From positions 29,023 through 60,918 of the forward strand of contig CAJUGC010000012.1 of assembly GCA_910585955.1 (NCBI GenBank): a stretch of 31,896 bases of DNA, in the 5' to 3' direction. Each line of letters starts with the position of its first letter. The stretch's first letter is position 1. Under the pieces are notes generated by a model. It was given only the letters and a program-made list of their open reading frames with translations. It made no database searches and was not told the origin of the DNA. This document shows, in pieces, positions 1-6,861 of this stretch. The translations under genes were made by a program, and so were the position numbers. This DNA comes from an uncultured Christensenella sp. GTDB taxonomy: Bacteria > Bacillota > Clostridia > Christensenellales > Pumilibacteraceae.

Positions 1-499
1 TACCGTTAGCGCCGGTTGCGCCTGTCGGACCGGTGGGGCCTGTAGCGCCGTCGGCGCCCGTTGCACCCGTCGAACCTGCTGCTCCGTTTGCACCTGTGGG
101 ACCCGTCGGACCTATAGGACCTGCTATGCCGTCAGCGCCCGTCGGACCCGTCGGACCGGTGGGACCCGCAATACCTGTTGCGCCCGCAGAACCAGTAGCG
201 CCTGTTGCACCCGTCGGACCGGTGGAACCCGTCGCTCCGTTAGCGCCCGTCGCGCCTCTGGCGCCTGTGGGACCCGTAGCGCCTGTCGCACCTGTCACGC
301 CGGTCGGTCCGGTAATGCCGTTTGCGCCTGTGGGGCCCGTAGCGCCCATCGGACCCGTTGCTCCGGGAATTCCGTTAGCGCCCGTTGGACCCATGGGACC
401 GGTCGGTCCGGTAGCACCGGTCATGCCGGTCGCTCCCATAGGACCCATAGGACCGCTTGCGCCTGTAGGACCCGTAGGCCCAGTAGGCCCCGTTATTCC
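1..499 (-). repeat. Tandem 9-bp-based array encoding collagen Gly-X-Y triplets
   Basis: The DNA is a degenerate 9-base periodic array (GGN CCN ACN-like units on the minus strand) with near-identical longer blocks such as GPTGPTGAT. Its GC is visibly higher than that of flanking genes. Such arrays expand and contract by slippage, so repeat number may differ between strains or be misassembled. The pattern makes a long Pro/Ala/Val-rich open frame on the plus strand, which is an artefact. Confidence 0.9.
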
Positions 500-619
500 G
501 CCCGTTGGCGGTACGGGAGGGCAAGGGCAAGGACGGTCGGGTTTCGGCGGGCAACAATTGCCCGGACGGCAACAGGAAGGACGACAGCAATTGTTTTGTC
601 TGTTAAAAAAATATGCCAT
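1..619 (-). CDS. Collagen-like Gly-X-Thr repeat protein, probable spore/exosporium surface protein (C-terminus off the left edge)
   Basis: Read on the minus strand from the ATG at 619, this gives an open frame of 206 codons that continues past base 1. The first 33 residues hold eight cysteines, mostly in CC pairs (C11-C12, C16-C17, C22-C23, then C31 and C33), in a Pro/Arg/Asn-rich head with no signal peptide. From residue 41 it is an unbroken Gly-X-Y array, mostly GPT, GAT, GAN and GPM, about 55 triplets in view. A ribosome binding site (GAGGAT) lies about 7 bases upstream and overlaps the stop of the glycosyltransferase gene, so the two are co-transcribed and probably translationally coupled. 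Known: Thr-rich collagen stalks of BclA-type proteins trimerise and are O-glycosylated on the spore surface. Inferred: this is such a protein, glycosylated by its neighbour. The C-terminal domain that would confirm the family is outside the window. Confidence 0.85.
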   Translation of the reverse strand, partial: MAYFFNRQNNCCRPSCCRPGNCCPPKPDRPCPCPPVPPTGGITGPTGPTGPTGASGPMGPMGATGMTGATGPTGPMGPTGANGIPGATGPMGATGPTGANGITGPTGVTGATGATGPTGARGATGANGATGSTGPTGATGATGSAGATGIAGPTGPTGPTGADGIAGPIGPTGPTGANGAAGSTGATGADGATGPTGPTGATGANG

Positions 620-629
620 ATCTTTATCC

Positions 630-1694
630 TCACTTTGTGGTTTGAAAATAATTTTTGTTGTATAGATAAGCGGGAGAGTCGGGCTTGTAACTTCCCGCAA
701 TCTCGTTGTAGTGGATTGCTTTTTCCTTATCGCCGAGCTTGTCGTAGATCACGCATAGCTGAAGGGCGGGAATATAGCCGTCATAATCTGCTTCGCAAAA
801 TCCGAGATTGCGTATCCGAGGCGAGTTTATGGCTGCCTTATACCAGTATTCGGCTTCGTTGTAACGCGCGGATTTAAGGAAAAGCTCGCCGATGCGGCAA
901 AGCGTTTTACTGCGTGGCAAGTCGTATTGCAGGCCTTTAATCGCCGTTTCGAGAGCTTTGCTCGAATTACCGAGAGCTTCGTAACATGACGAAAGATCGT
1001 TGCAGGCGCAAATCTTGTTTTCGGACCAACCGCCGATGTCATCAATAAATTGTTCGAAAACATTTGCGGCTTTTTCGACTTCTCCGCCGAACATCAATTC
1101 GCGAGCATAATAAAACAGTAGTCTCGGCGACAAGTCTTTACCGTTTGCGATTTGTTTTTCCATAATTTTAAGATTTCGCCCGCTCGGATTTTGCTTTACT
1201 TTTCTGTGTTCTACGGCAATATCGCTGTATATGGCTTTTCCTCGTATATCGATAACTTCGTGCACAGGTTCGATCCAATGCGGTTTTGCCGAAGCTCGGA
1301 CCAAACGCTCTCTGTAATACGAGAAAGTGGGTATTCCGCGTTTATCGAACGAAATATTGTAAGGCATATAAACTATCGATACGTCTTTCGGAAAATTGCG
1401 TTTAAGTTTGATAAGTTTTTTATTGCCTCCGCAGGATAGCACGTCGTCGGCGTCGAGCCACATGAGCAATTCTTTTGTTGCCAATGAGAAGGCGAAGTTT
1501 CTTGCCGCGGAAAAATCGTCTATCCATTCGAAGTCGTATACCTTGTCTGTGAATTTTCGAGCTATTTCTTTGGACGAATCGGTCGAACCGGTATCGACGA
1601 CTATGATTTCGTCGACTGCGTCTGAAATCGATGCAAGACACTTTTCGAGAGTGGCTTCTTCGTTTTTTACTATCATGCAGAGACTTATTTCCAT
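630..1694 (-). CDS. Family 2 glycosyltransferase with C-terminal TPR-like repeats
   Basis: A 354-residue protein. The N-terminal GT-A fold has the opening SLCMIVKNEE, the nucleotide-sugar motif VVDTGSTD (residues 33-40) and the DxD-type metal site DADD (81-84). Residues from about 190 to 345 are helical and TPR-like, including an 'EKAANVFEQF', 'SKALETAIKG', 'NEAEYWYKAA' and 'EKAIHYNEIA' series. There is no membrane helix, so it should act in the cytoplasm on a protein acceptor held by the TPRs. This layout is common in Bacillota and includes peptide glycosyltransferases. Start ATG at 1694 has AGAGGTC about 7 bases upstream. It ends 10 bases before the collagen-like gene, which is the likely substrate; known parallels are glycosyltransferases encoded next to bclA genes in Clostridioides. 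Sugar donor unknown. Confidence 0.85.
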   Translation of the reverse strand: MEISLCMIVKNEEATLEKCLASISDAVDEIIVVDTGSTDSSKEIARKFTDKVYDFEWIDDFSAARNFAFSLATKELLMWLDADDVLSCGGNKKLIKLKRNFPKDVSIVYMPYNISFDKRGIPTFSYYRERLVRASAKPHWIEPVHEVIDIRGKAIYSDIAVEHRKVKQNPSGRNLKIMEKQIANGKDLSPRLLFYYARELMFGGEVEKAANVFEQFIDDIGGWSENKICACNDLSSCYEALGNSSKALETAIKGLQYDLPRSKTLCRIGELFLKSARYNEAEYWYKAAINSPRIRNLGFCEADYDGYIPALQLCVIYDKLGDKEKAIHYNEIAGSYKPDSPAYLYNKNYFQTTK

Positions 1695-1803
1695 GGCGTG
1701 ACCTCTATTTCATAATATGACGCAGAGATTTTTATGTGAGTGCACTATAAAGAAATTCGATCATACAAAAAAGCTCTTTTATGGTAAAACGGCATTAAAA
1801 TCG

Positions 1804-1832
1804 TTGACTTTGCCGTTGGTATTTAGTATAAT
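1804..1832 (+). promoter_or_regulatory. Vegetative (sigma-A type) promoter of tRNA-Trp
   Basis: TTGACT at 1804-1809 and TATAAT at 1827-1832 are separated by exactly 17 bases. The predicted start is near 1839, five bases before the tRNA. It may also drive proC, rnhA and the membrane protein downstream by read-through, because no separate promoter is visible before proC. Confidence 0.8.
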
Positions 1833-1843
1833 ATCAACAGTTT

Positions 1844-1918
1844 AGGGGAGTGGCTCAACGGTAGAGTAGCGGTCTCCAAAACCGTAGGTTGCGTGTTCGA
1901 ATCGCGTCTCCCCTGCCA
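1844..1918 (+). tRNA. tRNA-Trp (anticodon CCA)
   Basis: The acceptor stem pairs AGGGGAG (1844-1850) with CTCCCCT (1908-1914). The D arm is GCTC/GAGT, the anticodon stem GCGGT/ACCGT with loop CTCCAAA and anticodon CCA at 1876-1878. The T arm GCGTG/CGCGT carries the loop TTCGAAT. Discriminator G1915 is followed by an encoded CCA (1916-1918). The cloverleaf is complete, with some G-U pairs in the T and D stems. Confidence 0.97.
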
Positions 1919-1921
1919 CAG

Positions 1922-1956
1922 CACGAACATCGGGTTTATCGGTGTTCGTGTTTTTT
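1922..1956 (+). terminator. Intrinsic terminator after tRNA-Trp
   Basis: An 11-bp stem (CACGAACATCG at 1922-1932 with CGGTGTTCGTG at 1940-1950, one G-U pair) is followed directly by six T. It lies between the tRNA and proC, 26 bases before the proC start. Confidence 0.85.
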
Positions 1957-1982
1957 AAAAGAAAAAACAGCGAAGGTGTATT

Positions 1983-2807
1983 ATGAAAAAATGTGTTCTC
2001 GGAATCATAGGTTGCGGCAATATGTCGAAGGCTATCATTCGCTCGGTAACGTCCGATGCATTTAAACAAGCTATGAGGACAAACGGTATTAAATTTTCCG
2101 TGGCTGTTTCCGATTGCGAAATAAGTAAGCTTGACGAAATCAGAGAATATGCATCGGATACGTTTACCGACAATTCCGACCTCGTAGCTTGTTCGGACTA
2201 TATTATTTCCGCTGTAAAACCGCAAGCGGCGGAAAGTGCGCTTAAAGGACTTAACTTTGAAAATAAAGTAGCTATGTCCGTCATGGCGGGAATCACTCTC
2301 GAGCGCTTCAAAGATTTTATAGGTAATACGACTGAAAAAGTTGTCAGAATCATGCCCAATCTAAATGCAAAAATAGGCTATTCGGTGAATTGCTATTGCC
2401 ATGAGGGGCTGGAAGATGAGGAGGAACGAACGGTAGAATATATTTTGAGTGCGTTTGGCGAATACTACAAAATTCGCGAAAGCATGATGAATTCCGTTAC
2501 AGGGCTTTGCGGAAGCGGTCCCGCATTCGTATTTATGTTTGCAGACGCTTTTGTAAAGAAAGGTGTGGAATGCGGATTTTCAATAGAAGCGGCAAGAGAG
2601 CTTGCTTTTGCGACGATTCTCGGCAGTGTAGAAAATGTCAGGGCATTCGACGGGCATATTACGGATTTAGTCGCATCGGTTTGCAGTAAGGCGGGAACTA
2701 CTATCGAGGGAGTGGAATACCTTAAAACAAGCAAGTTTGAAGATATTGTAAAAGAAGCGATCGATAGAGCTATTAAACGCTCCGAAGTTTTGGAGAGAAG
2801 CTTATGA
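1983..2807 (+). CDS. proC: Pyrroline-5-carboxylate reductase
   Basis: A 274-residue protein of usual family length. It reduces 1-pyrroline-5-carboxylate to L-proline with NAD(P)H, the last step of proline synthesis in the cytoplasm. The Rossmann motif GIIGCGNM is at residues 7-14. The C-terminal dimer domain has the typical 'SVTGLCGSGPAFVFMFADAF' stretch and the 'GTTIEGVEYL' signature (residues about 239-248). Start ATG at 1983 has GAAGGTG about 6 bases upstream. The stop overlaps the rnhA start by 4 bases (ATGA), so the two are coupled. No promoter is seen between the upstream terminator and the start, so expression probably depends on read-through from the tRNA promoter. Confidence 0.96.
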   Translation: MKKCVLGIIGCGNMSKAIIRSVTSDAFKQAMRTNGIKFSVAVSDCEISKLDEIREYASDTFTDNSDLVACSDYIISAVKPQAAESALKGLNFENKVAMSVMAGITLERFKDFIGNTTEKVVRIMPNLNAKIGYSVNCYCHEGLEDEEERTVEYILSAFGEYYKIRESMMNSVTGLCGSGPAFVFMFADAFVKKGVECGFSIEAARELAFATILGSVENVRAFDGHITDLVASVCSKAGTTIEGVEYLKTSKFEDIVKEAIDRAIKRSEVLERSL

Positions 2808-3250
2808 AAAAAGTAGATATTTACACCGACGGAGCCTGCAGCGGTAATCCGGGAATGGGCGGTTGGGGTGTCGTTTTGATATACAACGGTCATATAAAAG
2901 AATTGAGCGGCTACAACAACTATACTACGAACAATAGAATGGAGCTGTTTTCGATAATTCAGGGACTTAAATGCTTGAAAGAAAAGTGCTCCGTGACAGT
3001 TTACAGCGATTCGGCGTATGCTGTGGACGCGATAAATAAAGGTTGGGTAACCAAATGGGAAAACAGCGGTTGGAAAACAGCCGATAAAGGCGAAGTGAAA
3101 AACCGCGATCTTTGGACCGATTTGCTGCTTACGATTTCCGGTCATGAAGTGGAATTTGTTAAAGTCAAGGGACATAGCGACAATTTTTACAACAACAGGT
3201 GCGATGAAATGGCGCGTGCGGAAATTAAAAAATGTCGCTCATTATATTAA
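2804..3250 (+). CDS. rnhA: Ribonuclease HI
   Basis: A 148-residue protein, standard for RNase HI, which cuts the RNA strand of RNA-DNA hybrids (primer and R-loop removal) using two metal ions. The catalytic carboxylates are in place: D9 in 'YTDGACSGNPG', E47 in 'NNRMEL', D69 in 'YSDSAY' and D134 in 'NNRCDEMAR'. H124 in 'VKGHSDN' is the mobile histidine. The basic-handle segment 'WVTKWENSGWKTADKGEVKNRDLW' region is present. GGAG lies 8 bases before the start, inside proC. Confidence 0.96.
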   Translation: MKKVDIYTDGACSGNPGMGGWGVVLIYNGHIKELSGYNNYTTNNRMELFSIIQGLKCLKEKCSVTVYSDSAYAVDAINKGWVTKWENSGWKTADKGEVKNRDLWTDLLLTISGHEVEFVKVKGHSDNFYNNRCDEMARAEIKKCRSLY

Positions 3251-3276
3251 GCACGATCTCTGCATAGACTAAAATT

Positions 3277-4242
3277 GTGGACAAAAAGCGTATAAAAAGA
3301 TTGATATTAAAAATCGTTATGGTGGCTTTGTGTGTAGCCATGTCCGTAATATCATATATCTTTTTATTTCATTTGCCAAAGTATATACTTGTAATTATTG
3401 TTGCTTTGCTTGCAACCATGGGCGTTTCCATAGCCTGCGTGAACGATATCAAACATGAAGCGGCTTTTAAGGCTCTCCTTACGGCTATAATCGGTTCGGC
3501 GATTATTCTTGCGATTTATATTGTTCTAGACCTCACCGGAGTTCTCGATAAAATTACAAGCTTCGAAGTGCTCAAGCAGTTTGTTCTCGACACTAAGCAA
3601 TGGGGAATAATAGTCTTTTTGCTACTGACGGTATTTCAAGTGGTGGTTTTGCCCATACCCTCTATGGTAACGGTTTTGATCGGCGTAGCGATTTACGGAG
3701 CTTTGCCTGCATTTATCCTGTCAACGATAGGGACGATAGCAGGATCTTTAATAGCGTTTATGCTCGGCAAAATTTTCGGTAAAAAATTGGTTGCCTGGAT
3801 GGTGGGCAAAGAAAAAACAGAAAAGTATGCGGAACTCTTAAATGAAAAAGGGCGGTTTGCGTTTATTCTTATGATGTTGTTTCCGTGTTTTCCCGACGAT
3901 ATGTTATGTCTTGTCGCAGGCATTTCGTCGATGTCGTATAAGTATTTCATAACAGTGATATCTCTTACTCGTCCGGTTATGATCGCATTCTACAGCTTTT
4001 TCGGAAGCGGATCGATTATTCCTTTCAGCGGTTGGGGAATACCGGTTTGGATAGCTTTGTTCTGTTTTGCATTTATTGCGTTTTTACTTTTGAATAAATT
4101 GAAAAATTATCTTTTTTCCAAGCGTCAACGAAAGATGTCGGTTTGCAGAGCCGATATGGAAGCAGCCGAAATGCAACCTGCCGAGGAAGGGAAAAATTTA
4201 GCGGATGATAAAAAAATGACTAAAACGGATAAAATCGATTGA
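3277..4242 (+). CDS. VTT/DedA-type (TVP38/TMEM64-like) polytopic membrane protein
   Basis: A 321-residue protein with about eight hydrophobic segments (roughly 12-32, 36-56, 66-88, 108-135, 137-163, 193-215, 225-245, 255-275). The VTT core is visible: 'VLPIPSMVTVLIGVAIYG' (124-141), a Gly/Ala-rich 'GTIAGSLIAFMLGKIFGKK', and 'GRFAFILMMLFPCFPDDMLCLVAG' (192-215). The last 45 residues are a charged cytoplasmic tail. The family is linked to lipid handling and membrane homeostasis (scramblase/flippase-like); the substrate here is unknown. GTG at 3277 is the best start because it keeps the first helix, but no clear ribosome binding site precedes it. Its stop codon overlaps the -35 box of the next promoter. 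Confidence 0.85.
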   Translation: MDKKRIKRLILKIVMVALCVAMSVISYIFLFHLPKYILVIIVALLATMGVSIACVNDIKHEAAFKALLTAIIGSAIILAIYIVLDLTGVLDKITSFEVLKQFVLDTKQWGIIVFLLLTVFQVVVLPIPSMVTVLIGVAIYGALPAFILSTIGTIAGSLIAFMLGKIFGKKLVAWMVGKEKTEKYAELLNEKGRFAFILMMLFPCFPDDMLCLVAGISSMSYKYFITVISLTRPVMIAFYSFFGSGSIIPFSGWGIPVWIALFCFAFIAFLLLNKLKNYLFSKRQRKMSVCRADMEAAEMQPAEEGKNLADDKKMTKTDKID

Positions 4243-4267
4243 CAGCTATATATTTTTTGCATATAAT
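4239..4267 (+). promoter_or_regulatory. Consensus sigma-A promoter of the TetR-ABC operon
   Basis: TTGACA at 4239-4244 and TATAAT at 4262-4267 have an exact 17-base spacer, a perfect match to consensus in all twelve positions. The -35 box overlaps the stop codon (4240-4242) of the upstream membrane protein. The transcript would start near 4274, giving a leader of about 135 bases. Confidence 0.88.
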
Positions 4268-4296
4268 AAAACATATGTTTTAAAACAAGCGTTTTA
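4267..4296 (+). promoter_or_regulatory. Two overlapping palindromic operators (TAAAAC-N4-GTTTTA), probable TetR site
   Basis: A perfect 16-bp palindrome TAAAACATATGTTTTA (4267-4282) is followed by a second copy of the same half-sites, TAAAAC-AAGC-GTTTTA (4281-4296). The two share two bases and their centres are 14 bp apart. They begin at the last base of the -10 box and cover the transcription start, so a bound protein would block the promoter. The adjacent TetR-family gene is the obvious ligand; this is inference from position and symmetry. Confidence 0.75.
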
Positions 4297-4409
4297 ATTA
4301 TTTGCTTAATTTTTATCGACGCATTGTGCCATAAGACAAAACACAGCGAAATACAGCATTTAAGCGAATCGCTCGCAAAATATCGGAGAGTTGCTATCAA
4401 GGAGGAATT

Positions 4410-4991
4410 ATGCCGCCCAGAGCAAAATTCACGAAAGAAGAAGTGATAGATGCAGCAATGAAAATAGTAGAAACAAACGGTTCTGAAAATCTTACGGCCC
4501 GCATGTTGGGTGCTGAACTCAACAGTTCCACGCGTCCCATATTTACTGTATTCGACGGAATGGACGACGTACTCGAGGAAGTTTATAAGCGTGCTAATGC
4601 GGTTTACGGTAGATATATAAACGACGGATTAAAAGAAAGGCTTGCTTTCCGCGGCGTGGGTCTTTCATATATACGTTTTGCGTCGGAGCATCCTCAACTG
4701 TTTCGATTGCTGTTCATGAAAGAGAGGTCGCGGCGACCAGACGCAAAAAATATTCTGCGCGGTATTGAAGAGCATTACGAACAAATAATGTCATCAATCG
4801 TAAATGAGTACGGCATTAGCGATCCCGTTGCCGAGGAACTGTATTTCGATCTTTGGGTATTCTCCCACGGAATAGCCGTGATGACGGTAACGGGGGTCTG
4901 TAAGTTTAGCGAAAATCGTATAGAGCAGATGCTTACAGATGTTTTTACGGCATTGCTCGCAAAAATAAAAACGGAGAGTATAAATGATTAA
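4410..4991 (+). CDS. TetR-family transcriptional repressor
   Basis: A 193-residue protein with a TetR-type N-terminus: helix-turn-helix about residues 28-48 ('LTARMLGAELNSSTRPIFTVF') and a helical ligand domain after it. The C-terminal part resembles the WHG-type domain ('FASEHPQLFRLLFM' about 84-98). It probably represses its own operon through the palindromes at 4267-4296 and responds to an unknown small molecule that the transporter moves. AAGGAGG sits 6-7 bases before the ATG. Its stop overlaps the ATPase start by 8 bases, so regulator and exporter are made together. Confidence 0.9.
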   Translation: MPPRAKFTKEEVIDAAMKIVETNGSENLTARMLGAELNSSTRPIFTVFDGMDDVLEEVYKRANAVYGRYINDGLKERLAFRGVGLSYIRFASEHPQLFRLLFMKERSRRPDAKNILRGIEEHYEQIMSSIVNEYGISDPVAEELYFDLWVFSHGIAVMTVTGVCKFSENRIEQMLTDVFTALLAKIKTESIND

Positions 4992-5664
4992 AGCTGTTAA
5001 TATAAAAAAAACATACGGCGGTAACGAGGTCTTGAAGGGAGTTTCTCTCGAAATCGAAAAAAATGATTTTGCCGTTATACTCGGTGCTTCGGGTTCCGGT
5101 AAATCCACGCTGTTAAGTATATTGTCGGGACTCGAAAAATCGGATGACGGTAAAGTCGAATATGACGGAGCTAATCTTAATGAATTATGCGACAGAGAGC
5201 TCACGCAGTTCCGTAAAAAACACGTCGGTTTTGTTTTTCAGCAATATTATCTGTTGTCGCATCTAAACGTGGAGAGCAATGTAAAACTCGGAGCAGATCT
5301 CATAGGAAATAAGGATTTCAAAGACATAATCGCGGCTGTGGGGCTATCGGACAAATTGAAACGCAAACCGTTTGAACTTTCGGGAGGCGAGCAGCAACGA
5401 GTGTGTATCGCGCGTGCGCTTGCAAAAAAGCCGGATATACTTTTTCTTGACGAGCCTACCGGAGCATTGGACGAAGCGACGGGACGCGAAATATTGGACT
5501 ACATAACTAAGTTGCAAGCGGAAATCGGTTTTACTATGGTCATGGTCACGCATAACGTCAATATTGCGGATATGGCTGAAACTGTCATAAAAATGAACAG
5601 CGGAGTCATTGTCGAAGCGATTAATAATTCGGTAAGCAAATCCGCTTACGAAATAGGTTGGTAA
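4984..5664 (+). CDS. ABC transporter ATP-binding protein (MacB/LolD-type)
   Basis: A 226-residue single nucleotide-binding domain that powers the FtsX-type permease encoded next. Motifs: Walker A GASGSGKS (34-41), Q-loop Q86, signature LSGGE (132-136), Walker B ILFLDE (152-157) and switch H190. Length and 'FVFQQYYLLSHLNVESNV' after the Q-loop match the MacB/LolD/FtsE group. Start is within the end of the TetR gene; the stop is one base before the permease ATG. Substrate is unknown; regulator linkage suggests efflux of a toxic or antimicrobial compound. Confidence 0.94.
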   Translation: MIKAVNIKKTYGGNEVLKGVSLEIEKNDFAVILGASGSGKSTLLSILSGLEKSDDGKVEYDGANLNELCDRELTQFRKKHVGFVFQQYYLLSHLNVESNVKLGADLIGNKDFKDIIAAVGLSDKLKRKPFELSGGEQQRVCIARALAKKPDILFLDEPTGALDEATGREILDYITKLQAEIGFTMVMVTHNVNIADMAETVIKMNSGVIVEAINNSVSKSAYEIGW

Positions 5665-5665
5665 T

Positions 5666-6808
5666 ATGGTAGTAGGTTTTAAGGACGGGATAAAGCTCGT
5701 CGGTATTTCCATTGTGTGTTTTTGTGCTGTTTATGTTTGCACGTTCATGCTTAATTACTATTTGGATGTTGTACCTCTCGGAGAACTTTTTGATGGTGAG
5801 CCGACTCTTGCGCTGTACGAAGCTCAACTCGCGATCGCACGGTTTACGTCGCTTATTACCGGCGGAGTGCTCGGAGCCACAGCCCTCGTCATGCTGATTT
5901 TCTATGTGAAGTTATACATAGATAAGTCGTCGGTTGTTCTCGGTGTGATAAAAGCGCTCGGTTATTCGCGGGTTCGGATAGCTCTGAAATTCTGGGTGTT
6001 CGGTTTAAGCGTTTTTATAGGTTGCTTTCTAGGATTCGGTGTGGGATGGGCGTCCATGCAGTATATTTACAACGGTCTGACGATAGAGGGTATGGGGGAA
6101 ATAACTCCGACTTTTCATGCAATAATTCCGATCGTTCTTGTCCTTGCTCCGACATTGGCGTTCACTTTACTTGCGTGCGTATATTCATATTTCTATCTCA
6201 AGAAGCCGGCTATAGAGCTTTTGCGCGGAAAGGGTGTTGAAAAGGTAAGAAAAATAAGATCTGGGTCGAGCAGTAAATCATTTCTCGGCGATATGATTGT
6301 GTGTACGTTGAAAAGCAGGAAGTCTCTTGTTTTCTTTGTTGCTTTTTCATGTTTTTGTTTTTCGTCGATGGTGCAAATGGGGCTGTCTATGGAAAACTTG
6401 GTTACTACGTCAATGGGCTACATGATTTTGATGATAGGGTTGGTTTTGGCATCTGTAAGTATGTTTATGGCGATAACATCTCTTGTTTCTTCGAATGCAA
6501 AAAATCTCTCAATCATGAAAGCTTTCGGTTATTCATTGCGCGAGCGTATGTTTGCTGTTTTCGGCGGTTATGCTCCTTTCGCCGCTTTGGGATTTGCATT
6601 GGGGACTGTTTATCAATTTGCTCTCTTGAAAGTGATGATTAATATCATTTTCTCGGGAGTGGAAAACATACCCGAATATAATTTTGATATCCCCGTATTT
6701 TTTATTACGCTGGCAGTATTTACACTTGCCTGTATGCTGTTTATGGGCTATTATACTTACAGAGTGAATAAGATATCGGCCAAAGAAATAATGACTGAAA
6801 ATCGTTAG
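5666..6808 (+). CDS. FtsX-type ABC permease with two FtsX modules
   Basis: A 380-residue membrane protein with about eight helices (11-31, 61-83, 110-131, 152-176, 219-239, 249-275, 298-322, 342-365), that is, two four-helix FtsX units. Each unit has a matching cytoplasmic motif: KALGYS (96-101) and KAFGYS (285-290). Loops outside the membrane are short, only about 30 residues after helix 1, so it lacks the large periplasmic/extracellular domain of MacB. It is compact for an FtsX-duplicated permease, which often exceed 600 residues. It pairs with the upstream ATPase. Start ATG at 5666 follows the ATPase stop by one base. Confidence 0.88.
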   Translation: MVVGFKDGIKLVGISIVCFCAVYVCTFMLNYYLDVVPLGELFDGEPTLALYEAQLAIARFTSLITGGVLGATALVMLIFYVKLYIDKSSVVLGVIKALGYSRVRIALKFWVFGLSVFIGCFLGFGVGWASMQYIYNGLTIEGMGEITPTFHAIIPIVLVLAPTLAFTLLACVYSYFYLKKPAIELLRGKGVEKVRKIRSGSSSKSFLGDMIVCTLKSRKSLVFFVAFSCFCFSSMVQMGLSMENLVTTSMGYMILMIGLVLASVSMFMAITSLVSSNAKNLSIMKAFGYSLRERMFAVFGGYAPFAALGFALGTVYQFALLKVMINIIFSGVENIPEYNFDIPVFFITLAVFTLACMLFMGYYTYRVNKISAKEIMTENR

Positions 6809-6815
6809 CTTTCTT

Positions 6816-6860
6816 AAACAAAACCCCTGTACGATCTTGTATCATACCGGGGTTTTGTTT
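6816..6860. terminator. Bidirectional intrinsic terminator between convergent genes
   Basis: A perfect 12-bp stem, AAACAAAACCCC (6816-6827) with GGGGTTTTGTTT (6849-6860), has an A-tract on one side and a T-tract on the other. It ends the ABC operon on the plus strand and the PadR-like gene on the minus strand, whose stop is at 6862-6864. Confidence 0.88.
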
Positions 6861-6861
6861 T

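Noticed and set aside
33..665. Long plus-strand open frame rich in Pro, Ala and Val
   Set aside because: It is the complement of the collagen Gly-X-Thr array. The minus-strand reading has a proper start, a ribosome binding site and a known repeat type; the plus reading has none.
1712..1740. Possible sporulation promoter (CATATTAT as a sigma-E-like -10) before the glycosyltransferase
   Set aside because: The -35 is poor and the spacing is short for sigma-E; AT-rich sequence gives such matches by chance. Sporulation control remains an inference from the collagen protein.
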